Assembly: GCA_033439265.1 (NCBI GenBank)
Contig: JAVTVX010000019.1
Location: 8,191,501-8,255,500, forward strand
Origin: Dillenia suffruticosa
Taxonomy: Eukaryota > Streptophyta > Magnoliopsida > Dilleniales > Dilleniaceae
DNA length: 64,000 bases
Direction of reading: 5' to 3'
Of this stretch, positions 46,323 through 59,832 are shown one piece after another; position 1 is the first letter of the stretch; every line of letters starts with the position of its first letter. Under the pieces are notes generated by a model. The model did not search any database. It was not told where the DNA came from and saw only the letters and a list, made by a program, of their open reading frames with translations. Made by a program: the position numbers and the translations under genes.

Positions 46323-49300
46323 TGTCACGCCCCGAACCAGGATCATGAGCAGCCGCCCGTTGTCCTGAATTCTGTCTGTATTTGTACAGAAAATCGAGTA
46401 GAACCTTCCCACATATCAGAAGTTTCCCATATAGCAATCAATCTGCTACCTGTACAATAGGGCCAACCCGACCTCACAATATATAAATCCAATCTCAACA
46501 TCAGACCAACACATCCATACCGCACAATCCAGGACAATGCAAGACTAACAAAATGAATTTCTACAATTCTAACTACAGACCTCTACTACCATGCCCCCGT
46601 CAAAGGCATGAACAGCCGCCAGTCGCCCCTCCTATGATTTAGAGGTGGCACCAAACGGTCCTAAAATACACTTCTAGGACATGACACATTCCCAGTTACA
46701 AACACAATGAATAGAAATTATCTCAATGCAAGTGTTATGCAATGACATGAGAGTTCCACAATTTAAATATTCATATTTGTACAGTCATTCCAGAATTATA
46801 CAATGGTCATCTATAGACCTCAAAATACATATATATCATCAATACAATTTTTAACTCACGAAATTATAACGGAAAAATACAATGACTCCTCAAGTCCAGA
46901 CCAGACCTCCAAATGATACTAAGCGTCCAAAAAGCAATGCTCCTTACCAAATACTATCTCTGAAACAAGAAGAGAAATGAGGGGTGAGTACTCAGGGAAA
47001 GAATACTTAGTGAGTGAGTGGGTCAATGCAATCATGTAATAAGAATTGTAAAACTGGAGTGTCAAAACGTAAGTATACAAATCATACTTCAAATTATCAT
47101 ACTTTTCATTTCAACAATATATCATTTGCATGCATTATCAAGTCAAATATACATCCAAAGCACTGTTATTAAAATCATAGAGCTACCAGCCGAAAGTGTC
47201 CTGGTAAAGGCCTACCTCGACCTATGACAGATGCACTAGGGGTGTTATATGTAAATTTATTTAAAGTGCTCTTTACCCCGGCGTTGGCGACGGAGCTCGT
47301 CCAAGTGCTAGATTTGGAGAGAGTATCCAAATCCTCCCCATTTTCGAGTTCAACCTGCTTAGTACCATGTCGTTAATAAAATCAGGACAACTCGTGGGAT
47401 ACCCAGGCCTAGGCATATCCGGATGCCGCCTAAGCGCCTCTCACGGTGTCCTTCGTAGCTACGGAACAATACATACCAAAACTCTCAAAACCAAAATCAA
47501 TATCATATCAAGAATGTGTCGTAATCATGTTCACAAACCAAATGCAATATATAGCATAAAATGACACATTATACATTTCAACCACATGGATGCATAATTT
47601 CATAAATCAACTCAATTTTTGGACTCTCCAACGGTTCACAAAAAGTCAGTTCCAAAGCCAATCAAAACATTTTAAGCACACGACAAATCATGCTCAGTTA
47701 TCAAAATGTTGTAAAACAGGGTTTACATATTAAATAAAAGTATTGAAATAAATCTCACTCATAGTATAGGGGAGGGTAGCGCACTCCCCAATAATACCAT
47801 GAAGCGAAGAAAAGTGTTCCCCTAACTCAAGACACCCAATACCTATGAATGTATATATATATAAAAATCAACGAGTTTCAATTCTACGCAATTATAGAAA
47901 ATAAGCTATCACTTCTAATACACGTATGCAAATCAGATAGTTCGAATCCTTTAAAACTCTACCCTAATTCCTCATATTTTGTTTATGTATATAACATGTC
48001 TACAAGACTCAAGTGTTGGTATTCGACTAATCTCGCACAGGGCTCACACCAATCCAATCTCTCGCTCGCACCCAAGGGCCAGCAGGGCCACAACCCAGCG
48101 CTCCTCTGGCAGTGTGTAGCCCCATGTGCAGGGTCTATGTATAGGGCGCGCAGCGCCTGTCTATAGGGCGCGCAGCTCTTGTGTGCAGGGTGCATAACGC
48201 CGGTGTGCAGGGCACGTAGCGCCCATGTGCAGGGCCTGTATGTAGGGCCTGTGTGCAGGTTGTGCAGCGCCCATATGCAGAGTGCACAGCACCCAAGTGC
48301 AGTGCACAGCACCCAGGGCGTGCAGCGCCTACACGCCAACCATTTCTACTCATTTCTTAACTTAAACCTAACATTCATTCAAATAAATCAAATGGGTAAG
48401 AAAATTTTCTTACCTAGGGTTTTCTCAGAGCGCAAATCTTCATCCGAATGTCTCCTCAATTGCTCCAAAATCTACAATGCTCCGCAGAGACTCGCGGGCT
48501 CTCACGGGTTGTCGCGGGTTGCGGGCTACGGGCTGCGGGCCGCAGTGGGCTTCACGGCGGTAGTGGGCTCGTGGGCTGTCCCAGGCTGGCACGCTCATGG
48601 GCTCGCGGGCTGGTGGGCTCGAGGGCTGGCACGTGCACTCGCGGGCTAGAACTGCAATCGCGCACTCGCGGGCGGGAACTGCAATCGCATACTCACGAGT
48701 TACGCGCTAGTGGGCTAGAGCACGCTCAGGCGCTAGAGCGCGCTCAGGCGCAGGCGCGCGCTTGTGCGCAGGTGAGCTCCTGTACAGGCGCGCTAGTGCT
48801 CATGCCGGGAGGATCGTACTGCAACGTGCTCACAGAAGGGAGGAGCTGCAGCGGCTGGGGTGCACTCGTGGTGGTGGTGGCTGATCGCGGTGGAGGGTGG
48901 TGGATTCGTAGTGGAGGGCAATCAAGAGGGAGGGAGATCCCGAGAGATAGAGAGAGAGTGAGTAGCGGAGAGAGAGAGAAACAGTGAGAGAGAGACCTTG
49001 AGTGAAGTAGAGAGAGAGAGAAGGAGATGGTGGTGGTGGTGGTTGCTCGCGGTGGAGAGAGGTGGCGGGGCTAGCGGCCGATCACGGGGGAGGAAAAACA
49101 ACCGTGGGAAGTGAAGAGTCGGGGAGAGAGAGAAAGAGGAAGAGAGAGAGACAGAAGTAATTTAGGGTTTCCAACCCTAATTGGGAAAGGGGGGAGGTGC
49201 TACGTTTCACTCCAAAACGCAGCATCTCCTCTCTCTCTTTTTTTTTATTTCTTTTTTTTTTGTATTTATATATATATGTTTTCACACCCACGCTTCACTA

Positions 49301-49465
49301 AAATTTAAATTTTTTGTAAATACAGGGTTTATTTCGATTCACAGATTCAGCAAATTAAAATATACCAAAAATTTAATTTGAATACCCAAAAATCAAAAAT
49401 CAATTTAAATAAATAAATTTCTCTCTATATAATTAAATTACAGACACTGCAGTGTCGTTATTACA
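46323..49465 (-). mobile_element. Gypsy solo LTR (copy B), 3.14 kb
   Basis: It begins TGTCACGCC at 46323 and ends GTTATTACA at 49465, flanked by the 5-bp duplication TCAAG (46318-46322 and 49466-49470). It shares internal landmarks with copies A and D (GGGTGAGTACTC, CCCCGGCGTTGGCGAC, TGTCCTTCGTAGCTACGG, a CGCACTCCCCAATA phrase). No primer site, polypurine tract or coding region lies within the duplication, so this is a solo LTR left by recombination. Orientation is minus. It contains a GC-rich minisatellite (48118-48335) and a GA-rich end with an AACCCTAA motif (about 49165-49180). Confidence 0.9.
48118..48335. repeat. GC-rich minisatellite inside solo LTR B
   Basis: Irregular tandem units of about 25-35 bases with the core GTGCAGGGCGCGCAGCGCC and variants (TGTGCAGGGCACGTAGCGCC). 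Open frames across it on both strands are low-complexity Cys/Ala/Arg-rich shadows. Confidence 0.75.
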
Positions 49466-49619
49466 TCAAGATTCACAACAACAACAGTATCAACAACAAC
49501 AATATCAAGAGTCAATATTCAAATGTAATAATCAAATTAACAATATTCATTGTTTAAGTAACTAGTTCAAATGTAACTATTAAACAACAATAAACAGTAT
49601 TAAGAGTCACCATCATTGT

Positions 49620-52090
49620 CATCATCATCATTATCATCATGATCATCACCACCATCACCATCACGAGCATTGCCATGAGAAGATAGAGAAGGGAGAGAAT
49701 CTGAGTCGAAGTGGGGGCTAATTGAAGTTATTGCAAGCTGAGTCTCTATTGTGCGCATAACTCGCTAATTTCGTTGTCTCTTTGCCTCTGTTGTGCGCGT
49801 ACCTCTTCAAGTTCGTTGTCTCTTTATGCTAGTAGGTCCTTCAAGTGGCTTACCTCTTGGGTCAATTGTATTATTTTCGTCCTTATTTCTAGCCAGGTGG
49901 AGGAAGATGGACCAATGTTTTGCAAGTCCAGCTCAAAAAACCCATCTCAAGTACTCTTCCCCTTTTTGCTCCACTAGTTGCTTTGAGTCATAGAGCCATA
50001 CTATCAATAGATAGCTTAGATGGCTTAGATGAGGCAGCAGCATCACTATCACTTGAATTTCTCAGTAAAATCTCATCATATTTCTCTTGCATTGTCATGA
50101 GAAAAATTAGAAAAAAATTAAAATAACAATATAATAAAATATTTAACAAAGAAATCAAAGTACCCAAAGTGGAAACCTTATGACAAAGTGTGAACGAAAC
50201 CCACCCAACAAAGAAAAGATGGACGAAGCCCACCATCAGCATGGAATAATTAGAATACGATAGACCCATCTATTAATTTACACTATGGCAAAACAGAAAA
50301 AACATGCTAATGCCCTCCTCGTAAGGCTGGTGCAAAAGCAATTTAAAAAATTACAAAAAAAAGAGCTAAGGGTGAGGGGAAAGAAAGAAAAAAAGAAAGA
50401 GGAATATAATAAAGAAAAATGCATGTAAATTTATAATTATATAATAAAGATAAATCTTCTCTGTACACTCAACAAAGAGAAGAGCATACTTTTAGGCAAA
50501 TCACAAGAAACAAAGCCAAACTAATATCGTGAGTAGTAAATTTACCTTTTTTTCTTTGCACTAAGACATGCCTAGTAAACAAGATGTAGCAGGGATCTCT
50601 AACCAAATTAGGAATGGAATCTCCTACCATTAGGAGGGCATGTGTTCAGATTGCGATGACATTATTCATCCCCAAAATTTAATTAATAATGGCCAAATAG
50701 AAGAGCATATATTACGAGTCAAAGAATCGATTTAGGCAATGAAAAGAAACTTGAGAGAGATTAACCTAATAAATTCATCTCCCAATGTTGTTATGATAGA
50801 TTCAACACGATATGTTCAAATCAACATCATCATTGCAATTAAATAATATATGTTCAGATTAACATCATTATTACAATTAAACAAACTATATACAACAAGA
50901 TAACATTGTTATGGTATGTTTAAATATCTCCAATATAATCAAACAAAAATATGATAACCCATGTAGTTGATAGAAAAATATGCAACAATCAAGTTTACAA
51001 CTAACACTTTTCATTCATTGATAACTAATACTTTAATTTCATACTTATTCTAATATTATATGAGTTCATTAACCCATTAAAGCAATTGAAAGTTTTGAAA
51101 TTATATACCTCAACTATTCTAGTTCTCTCCCCACTCCACATCTTGTCTTTCTTTTGGAATGTCCACTTAAAAATGTCTATAAATGATAGCTCAGTTCCCA
51201 TTCCCTTAACCTTAAAAAAATCACTGTTAGAAATAATGAAATAATTAAAAAATAATTGAATTAAATTAAAATTTTAATGTTTTAATAAAATTACCAATCT
51301 ATTTCTATACTCATCTACATTAATTGAGCCTTTTGCATAGGTGGCAGAGGATTCCAAGAATTACAAGATCGGTTCTTCATGTTCTGCTTACTCCTTCATC
51401 TGCTCTAATCAGATCCCCAAAAGTTCAAAATTCTGACGCAAATTTTTCCAGTGATGCAATTTGACTTCTTTCTATTGCACTTTGATTGATTTAACACCCC
51501 TCGGATGTGATGATCACATTTCTTGTTAAAAATTCTTCTTATCTCATTCTCCTCAGTCTCATCCCAAGTGAACAGTCATTACAATAAATAAAAATATAAT
51601 TAGCTATATTAAAATTATAAACTTAGTTTCATATATAAATTGAAAAACTCCTTCCACCATAACTCTTTTGTATCTTCTGAAATGATAATGTAGGTTATTC
51701 ACGCTCTCCCCAATGGTTGTTCACTATTCTATTAAGCTCATACACATCATGTACAAAATTTGCGAATTTGTTATAAAGTTGCAAACAAACAATGGTAAGT
51801 AAATAAGATAGTTAAAATAATCATATGCTATATAAATAAAAGAAACAATAGTGATGAAATTTTAAAATTTAGTACTTACGAATCTCCGCAAGGTAATATC
51901 ACCTGTCGCCTATCTTCTTCCCCCTCAACAATGGAATATTGCACCAAAGGTGCAATCGAAAAGGACAACAAAGGTGCATCAATAAAAGGGGAAGGAGAAG
52001 GTGCAGCTGAAGGAGACTACGACACTGAAGAGGAAGGACTTGGTCTTCCATCACTAACTCATTTATGGCCTCCCATGTCGATATTGTGAA
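49620..52090 (-). pseudogene. CACTA-3 second ORF (TnpA/transposase_24 type), degenerate
   Basis: On the minus strand a Ser/Pro-rich start (near 52080-51930) is followed by a region near 51590-51360 that aligns with CACTA-1 21330-21560. Then come MQEKYDEILLRNSSDSD (near 50090) and a charged, coiled-coil-like C-terminus with repeated NRGKETTKLASYAHNR-like units (49850-49750), ending in an acidic, GAT-repeat-encoded tail near 49620. The layout is typical of plant CACTA second proteins, which recognise the subterminal repeats. Several stops interrupt it. AT-rich introns fill 50130-51100. Confidence 0.6.
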
Positions 52091-52635
52091 GTATAAATGT
52101 TAGAACAATAAAGAAAATAAAAATTACATATTCATCAGATACATAATGAAGTACCTAAAGAAGTTTACCATGTTTAAATTGATGTACTAATCAGTACAGA
52201 GGCTACCAATACTCCAAAAAACCAACTCTAATGATCTATAAAAAAGAAGATAGTGTATCAGCGAATAAAAAACAATATATAATAAAAACTACACTATCCA
52301 ATGATGTATAATAAAGACTAGTTTACCAAATCTAAAGATAAATATCTATTCTTATTGTATTAAGAAAACAAAACTTACCCCCATCAAAAATCGAAGTCCT
52401 CATTGTCATCTCCTCTATCAGATACATCTTCATCATCCTCATCCTCATCCTTATCATCGTCTCAAAATCAGATTCTTCAACGTCATCAACATCAATTTCT
52501 CTTGGATCCACATCTATCGCTACTCCACATAAATCTCGTAACATTAGAATGTTATATTCCTCAGTTTCCTCTTGTTGATATGCTATATCTTCCTGGTATT
52601 CCTCAATCTTTTTTTGTGCTTTTATTTTACAAACA

Positions 52636-53997
52636 CACTACAACGGAAATGGATTATGGAGACGGGCGAAAACCATAGAAAAAGGTGATAAAACTATCGA
52701 TAAAGTCTTCTCCAACGGATAGAGATTCAGTTGGCTAAACACGGGTCATGATAGACCTATCCCGACACTTGTCATGACCGTTGGAGCATGTTGAACATCC
52801 AAACGGATTAGAAAAGTGTCGGTAAAAATCAATTTTATATCATCGGTTATAATTGGCTTAGTAAAAGTTACTACATTTATTGTCATCTTTGTAAATGGGT
52901 TAGTAAAAATTACTACATTTATCATCAGTTATAAAGAGTTAGTAAAAATTATACTTTTATGGTCAACTTGTACAGAGATAGTAAAAATTACAACATTGTT
53001 ACTACATTTATTATCGGTCAATAGTAAAAGTTACTACATTGTTACTACATTTATTATCGGTCAATATAACCGTGGAGAATTGTTATAACTATTTATTGTC
53101 CCAATGAGTATGTTAGAAAATGTTATTATTTTTATTATCGAAAAATACAAATATTAGTAAATATTACTATAATACCGTTGGTTCTTACCACATAAGAAAT
53201 GTTAATACTTTATCGTCACTCACTATAACCGTTAATAATTGTTATATTATTTATCCTTGGTAAAGATAATAGATTTATTTCTCTCTCATGATAAAATAAT
53301 AGTAACATTTACTATTAAACTATCGAATTAACAGATAATAACATATAGTAACATTTACTATATAATCACAATAAATTATAATAACATTTATTATATAAAA
53401 TAGTAACATTCATTAACATATATATCCGATAAACTGTTTTCAATACTCTTTTGAACGTCAATTTACATATTTCACACTTTTCATACCTTAAATATCATAT
53501 ATTTTCTACACTTACCGCAACTTATCATATCCTACATATCCTACATATCCTACAGTTACCTACCTTGCATCTCTACACTTCCCATACCTTACATTTCCTA
53601 CACTTACCGCTATTTACCATATGCTTTTACCCTTACCATTTCTTACTATATTCACCAATCATCACAACAGCTGTACATATATTATTGTCTATATAGACAC
53701 CTTTCAAAATCAAGACTACAAAGCCTATATTTTACCACAACTTATAGCCATAAGGATAGGGGTATGTAAATTCAGACGTCCTTATATCCGTAAGTATAGA
53801 GTGTTGTTTGTACAAACAGTTTGCTATCTTTACCCATAGTTCAAATTGTTTTATCGACTGTTATTTTAAAACCATCAGAAAATTTATATTATTCCCAACG
53901 GTTTCAATCGTAACTGTCTGTATAGTTTCAAAAAACCGTCAATAATATTTACTGACACTAAATGTTACTGTCAACATAATGCTTTTATTTTATAGTG
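52636..53997. mobile_element. Non-autonomous CACTA element (n1), complete, 1362 bp
   Basis: The termini are CACTACAACGG (left) and TTTTATAGTG (right), flanked by a 3-bp duplication ACA (52633-52635 and 53998-54000). CACTA-1 shows the empty site at 22602-22604 in otherwise matching sequence. Subterminal sequence is ACCGTTGG / CGGTWATAA-type, unlike the GCGACGAAT type of CACTA-1 to -3. A short AGTAACATTTACTAT block near 53300-53400 links it to the satellite-bearing copy at 2340-6156. It has no coding capacity. Confidence 0.88.
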
Positions 53998-55251
53998 ACA
54001 GCTCACCAATCAATTTTTTCACGTTTCAAACTAGGATATAATACATACTATACTTGAATCGTTTGTTGTGCCAATACGAATGATTCATATCTCTTATACA
54101 ATTTTTTATGATTTATTTCAATCAAATTAAATTTTAGATGCACCTTTATCCCTTTGACGGGGTCAAACCATTGGTACAAAAATAAGACAACTCACAATAC
54201 TGCTCCAGGGTACTTTATCTATAGGATTTCATCCAACAAATCATAAAAATCATATTTTACACTTCCATCATTGGATGATTGAACACAAACCCCACTATTC
54301 ATTATAGTTTTTCCGATTCCATATTCTTGAGTGTGAAAATTATACTCGTTTATAAAATATACTGGCCAAGTTTATACCCTTGAATTTGGACCCCATGACA
54401 GATGGGTCAGCAGTTCTTCCTCAACTTGAGCTTGATTACTTTGGACCAAAAGTAAAGTAAACGTATTAATTTGTTTGTTAACTAATTTTTTATAAAATTT
54501 CAAGACAACTTACATATATTTTGAATCATCCTGCAAATTTTTCAATGTACACATGATCAAACTCATTTATCGATAGTTCAGACCGTGAATTTTGAAAAAT
54601 CATACCATCAAAGAAGATGATTTATATCACAAAAGATTGTCACACAAAAAATATATCTATTTGCAAATGTATACTTATTCGAACTATTGCGTCACTTCTT
54701 GACAATTCAATAAAATATATGTATAGGCTGTCCACCATTCTTTACCAGTTAAATATCTAAGTTTACATGTCCACTTGGTCGACCAAGATAGTTAAAAATC
54801 GAGAATGATTTCGAAATGGAATCAACAGAATGCTCATCATTTCTTCCACTTTCCACCTCTTGCACTGTACATGAGGGTTGAAATAGTATGAGGCAAATAT
54901 TGTCACTTCCTCTACAATGTATGCATTATCAATAGAGATTTCAACTCATGCCTTATTTTTCATTTTTTTTCTTCAAATGATATAGGAATCTAATTATAAT
55001 GAAACAAATTGTATCAAAAAATAATATATATAATAAAGTTAGTAATTTGACATGCATTGCAAATGAAGTATAGAAAAGAAGGTAAAAAATTCACCTTTCA
55101 AATAGACACATCCATCGAAATTGGACCGGATCTGTAACTTTGGCCCCATAAAACAAGTTAACTAAAACATGTTTCTTGGAATCAAAAAACGACGGAGAAA
55201 ATATCCTTTCTAAGTTACATAGAATCATAGAATATCTTTCTCTAATTTCGC

Positions 55252-55260
55252 TGCAACACC

Positions 55261-55291
<31 letters not shown>

Positions 55292-57750
55292 GTCAAAATT
55301 AGGGCTTAAAGCCCTAATTCTCTTTAATTTTCTCTCTCTCTCTCTCTCTCTCTCCCTCTTTCCCCCTCTCTCTCTTTCTCTTCTCCGCCGCGGCCGCTAC
55401 TCTCCTCCTCCGCCGCCCGCCGCCCACCGCCTTCTTCCCGCCACCGCACGCCGCCCACTGCTGCAACGCCCTCCCGCGAGCAGCTCCTTCCTCCACGCGA
55501 GCGCTGCCTCCTCGCGCGCGAGCCCAGCGCGCTACAGCTCTCGATCTCCCGTGAGCCAGCGCGCGAGCCCAGCACGCCACAGCTCGCGATCTCCCGCGAG
55601 CCAACGCACGAGCCCAGCGCGCCACAGCTCGTGATCTCCCACGAGCCAGCGCGACCCAGCCTACACGCGATCACCCGCGACCCAGCCTGCGCACCCCTGC
55701 GTGAGCACAGTGCGCAGAGCACGCGACCTACCTGCACGAGCGCGCGATCCTATCCTGAGCGCGCGCCTCAGCTCGCGAGCGCGCGTTCCAGCTCGCGAGC
55801 GTGAGCATTAGCCCGTGAGCTGGCCAGCCCACCAGCGGCCCAAGGCCCAGTCCAGCCGCGGCCCACTGCATCCCGTGAAGCCCGCTAGCAACCAGCCCAC
55901 CGGCCCGCGATCCCGTGACAGCCCGCGAGCCCGCGACCGGCTTTCCCCTTTGAGAGCTCACCTGCATCTTCTGTACTGCAGGTAACGACTGTATTCATTG
56001 AAGTTCTATGGTTTGATGTTAGAAATTTAGTGGTTTCTAATACAACTGAAGTTTGGGAAATATTACAGGTTTTAAACTAACCCGACGGGCGAACGACAAC
56101 TAGGTATGAAACCCGAGGAACCCTAGGTGAGAGATGAATAAATTTTATTGATAGAATCTCTTATTAGGGTTTTAATCGCTATAAATTTGACGATTTGAAT
56201 AGGTTTGTCTTTTGGAGAGTCGTTGAAAAATAGGGAGTGACCACCCTCCCTAGATAGGTGAGTGGGACTCTAATCTCTTGCATAAAATAGTAAAACGTAT
56301 TTTCTGTCGCGTTTTCAATAAAACATGCTTTGATATGCATTCGTTGACGTGTGATATTAAATTTGGAAATTTGTTTTGTGATTTTTGGAGTGTCTTGAAT
56401 TATATCTACAATGACTATGCATCCATGGTTTGAAATGAAACAATAATTGTGCCATTACTTGAAATTTTAAAATTTCCTTTTCTACCATCGCATTGGTATG
56501 CTGTTTGAAATGATTCGATGAAACGTATTGGCACGTAGATTTGAAATGTTTTGATGAACTATGTGGGTTGGATGCCCACTAATTATGTGATGATGTGATG
56601 TTACTTGTGGGACGTTGTGCCCTGGGACGTTGTGCCCTTGTGATACTATGGGACGTTGTGCCCTTGTGATACTATGATGATTCCGTAGCTACGAAGGGCG
56701 TTTGTAGAGGCACGGGTTGCCCGGATACGCTTCTGCAGGAGGTATCCGCAAACGTCATTTATTCTAAAGGCTATAGGCGCGGCCGGTTGAACCCACGTAG
56801 GGGGAGGACGTGTGTGACGCCACCGTCTAGCACCGGGCGGGGTCCTATACACGTTGATGAGTTGGCCCCAGCGAGCTCGTGGCCAACGTCGGGGTAAAGA
56901 GCGTTTTAAAGTCTATGCATAATAAAAACCCCCGACGCGCCTGTCCTTGGTCACGGTTGACCTTTGCCGGGATTATTTTTGGCTCGCTCTGACATTACTT
57001 GATTTTAAATGGATGCATATATACTTATTATCGTGTGATTGGTTAAATGATTTCAAATTGTTAAACATATCATGTTTTGTCGCGAAATGTACATTTTTGT
57101 TTCAAATGATGTTATTTGACACTCCAATTGTTCACCTATGCTATTTATGCTGGATATTATCCCCCTCACTCACTGAGTATCTTCCCATGATACTCACCCC
57201 TCTATTTTCTCTCCTCAGACAGGTTTATTGTGATAGAGCGGCGTTACAGGCTCTAGTGCGGATTTGTTGTTCTGACGGTGAGATTTACTTCTAATTTAGT
57301 TTCGACCCTGCGAGGTCTTGACATTGAGGTCCGTAGTTGGCCATGTACTTATTTTGGGATGACTGTATAGTTTAATTCTCATATTTCATTTGCATTGAGG
57401 CGATTGTACGTACTTGAACGTTACTTGGGAAATGTGATATATATTGTATAAACTTAGGTCCGCTCGGTATAGCGGCTGCTCATGCTCTAGTTGGGCATGA
57501 CAGTAGAGGTCTGTGGCTAGGTTTGTTTATAGCCTTGTGTTGTTCTGAATGTTGGCTGTGGTGTTTGTTGATTTTGGAGAGGCCGGGATGGCCTTTTGTG
57601 TATTGTACAGGATGATTTGGATTATACAGATATAATTATACATGGGAAACCTCCGATTTATAGGGAGGTTTTGCCTAATTTTCTGTAAAAATACAGTCGG
57701 CATTCAGGGGCAATGGGCGGCTGTTCACGATCCCGGTTTGGGGCGTGACA
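55252..57750 (+). mobile_element. Gypsy solo LTR (copy C), 2.5 kb
   Basis: It starts TGCAACACC at 55252 and ends GGGGCGTGACA at 57750, flanked by the 5-bp duplication TTCGC (55247-55251 and 57751-57755). It carries the family landmarks in inverse order to B and D (CCGTAGCTACGAAGGGCG, CCAACGTCGGGGTAAAGAG, ATACTCACCCCTC), so it is oriented plus. The GC-rich 5' part (55380-55970) holds about 45-bp tandem units of the CTCGCGATCTCCCGCGAGCC type and a (CT)n tract at 55331-55355. No internal region lies within the duplication. Confidence 0.92.
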
Positions 57751-59832
57751 TTCGCCATGTGTGATTCCCTCAACACCATCGAGCAAATGTTATGAAGGAA
57801 AATATTTAACTTTGTAATGGCACCCCATATGAAATTTGGTAAAAGCTCCTTGAAAGTAATAGAAATTAATCTTTCCATAAATACGTGTCATCATGACTTT
57901 TCAAACCAATCAACTTGAAATCCTTTAAATCGACACATCTTCCAAGATTTGAGGTATAATCATTAAGAAAGCTCAACGATATCAACCATTCATAAATATT
58001 CCATCTCTGATCCTTATTCAATGTATACACTGTCTTTGGTTTTGGTCTCTTATTACTTCCTTCCACATCAAATGTAAGTTGATTATAAAGAAGTCACAAT
58101 ATCTTTTCTTGCATTCAAGTTATCTTTCATTTTTTCAATGACATCTATTACTGTATTTATCATATTTTCAAAAACATTCTTCTCAATACACATTACATCG
58201 AGATTATGATGAATTAGATGGGTCTTCCAATATGGTAGATCCCAAATATACTCTATTTGGCCTATTTATGGATACTTTCATATCCATACATTATACCATG
58301 TGGGTCTTCAATTATAGATTGAAAGTGAAACATTCGCTTCCAAATTTGTTCACCAGTTATTCTCAACACAGGAGGTGTTTTTTTAATTTTATTCTCAGTG
58401 AACTCTTCTTTTTTCCTTCTGAAATTATGATTTAGTGGCAAAAATTATTTGTGGTAATCAAAATAACTCTTCTTCTTACTATATTTCAATCTGAATGACT
58501 TTAATCTCTCCATACATCCCATCGGTACTCCATTAAGATAACATGCCATAAGCTAGAAAGACATTTATCACCCAAAGAAGAGTAGCCTTCATTACAAACA
58601 TCTTATCAATATGGACATCGTATGTAGGAACACCTTCATCTCATAGTTGTTTTAACTCCACAATCAGTGATTGCATATAAACATCTATTAACTTTTTTAG
58701 ATTTTGTGGTCCAGGCACAACCAATGTGAAAAACATAAAGGTACAGAGTTAAGATAACTGGGAAACATGAATAAATTCTTCCTGATTTGCCAAATGGGGC
58801 AAATCTATCATCACAGAGTCCTAAACTAATGTTTCGAGTTTATTTTGCAAACTCAAAATATGTTCTATCAAAATGTTTCCATACCTCTGCATCTGAAGGA
58901 TGACACATTAGTCCCTCTTCTGTTTCATGATTTGCATGTCAAGTCATGTATTCAGCAGTAGGGTTAGATACATAAAGCCTTTGCAATATAAGAGTTAAGG
59001 GCAAATAAAACATTTATCTATATGATTTATGTCACTGATTACGACTTGACCTCCTCTTACCCTTATACCTAATTGGTTATAGGATTTACAAAATTTTGCA
59101 TTTTCCTCATCTCCCCAATATAACATGCAACTATCTTTGCATACATCAATCATTTCCATCGGAAGACCTAAGTTTTTCACCAACTTTTTCATACTATAGA
59201 AATTATTTGGTATGATATGATCATGAGGCAATACTTCTCCAATTACTTGAACATTATCATTAAAGCAATCCTCAGACATATTATACTTTATCTTAACATT
59301 TAATAGTTTTGCCGTTAGTGATATCTTAGTGTGGCTATCACAACTAACCCCCAAAAGTTCATTTGCGGCTCATGAAATTGAATAGATAAAAAAGTTTCAT
59401 TATTTGCATTCTCATCAACACCTGTTACTTCTACCTCCTCCAATGGTGATGCATAACTAGTATACACTTGTTCAAATATTGGAGCAAAACTAGTACTTGC
59501 ATAGTTCGATTCAAGAACAAAATTCTGACCCGCTACATCAATTATCACCCTTTGATATAGGTTCAATTGATCATAATAACTCTAATCCACCCTAACCGAA
59601 AAATGCATGTTTCATCGATATTTTTCATCAAATATAAACGGTTCACCATGACAAATCCAACTATAATAATTTGGGGTAAAACCAAATCTACAAAAATATT
59701 CCCTAACTTTTATCACGCTCATGAAATTTACCTTTACCACACTTTTTATACGGACGCCTTAACTTATTCCTATCTATAAACTCAACTTTACTAGTAGCAA
59801 AATCCAAAAATTGTTTCAGCCCAATAATAAAC

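Larger units (their letters stand above)
45668..59832 (-). mobile_element. CACTA-3: En/Spm element, left end to beyond the window, host of a nest
   Basis: The left terminus CACTGCAAAAAAC starts at 45668 and is followed by subterminal repeats. Minus-strand second-ORF sequence (49620-52090) and TNP2 sequence (52330-52635, 53998-55246, 57756-59832) follow in the order of CACTA-1, with which they align. Four insertions interrupt it: solo LTR 46323-49465, non-autonomous CACTA 52636-53997, solo LTR 55252-57750, and a non-autonomous CACTA from 59833. Without the insertions the visible part is about 7 kb. The transposase N-terminus and right terminus should lie beyond the window. Confidence 0.85.
52330..59832 (-). 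pseudogene. tnp2-like: CACTA-3 TNP2-type transposase, degenerate and split by three insertions
   Basis: Pieces from the N- to C-terminal direction: 59832-59040 (partial transposase-associated domain; MSEDCFNDNVQVIGEVLPHD; NNFYSMKKLVKNLGLPMEM), 59040-58080 (core, heavily decayed), 58066-57756 (VYTLNKDQRWNIYEWL; MERLISITFKELL), 55246-53998 (DUF4218/DUF4216 region) and 52635-52330 (acidic tail, SDFETMIRM). The order and sequence match CACTA-1 22325-26067. It has many stops and frame changes, more than CACTA-1. The start codon lies beyond the element inserted at 59833. Confidence 0.8.

Noticed and set aside
48179-48987. Frames of 156 and 179 codons in solo LTR B
   Set aside because: They read through minisatellite and GC-rich LTR sequence; a solo LTR is not expected to code, and the products are low-complexity.
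49082-49308. Lys/Glu-rich and Phe-rich frames near the end of solo LTR B
   Set aside because: They are generated by GA and T runs at the end of the LTR.
55176-55737. Frames of 103-152 codons near the start of solo LTR C
   Set aside because: Ser/Arg/Ala-rich repeat translations across the 45-bp units and CT tract; one starts in CACTA sequence and crosses the LTR boundary.
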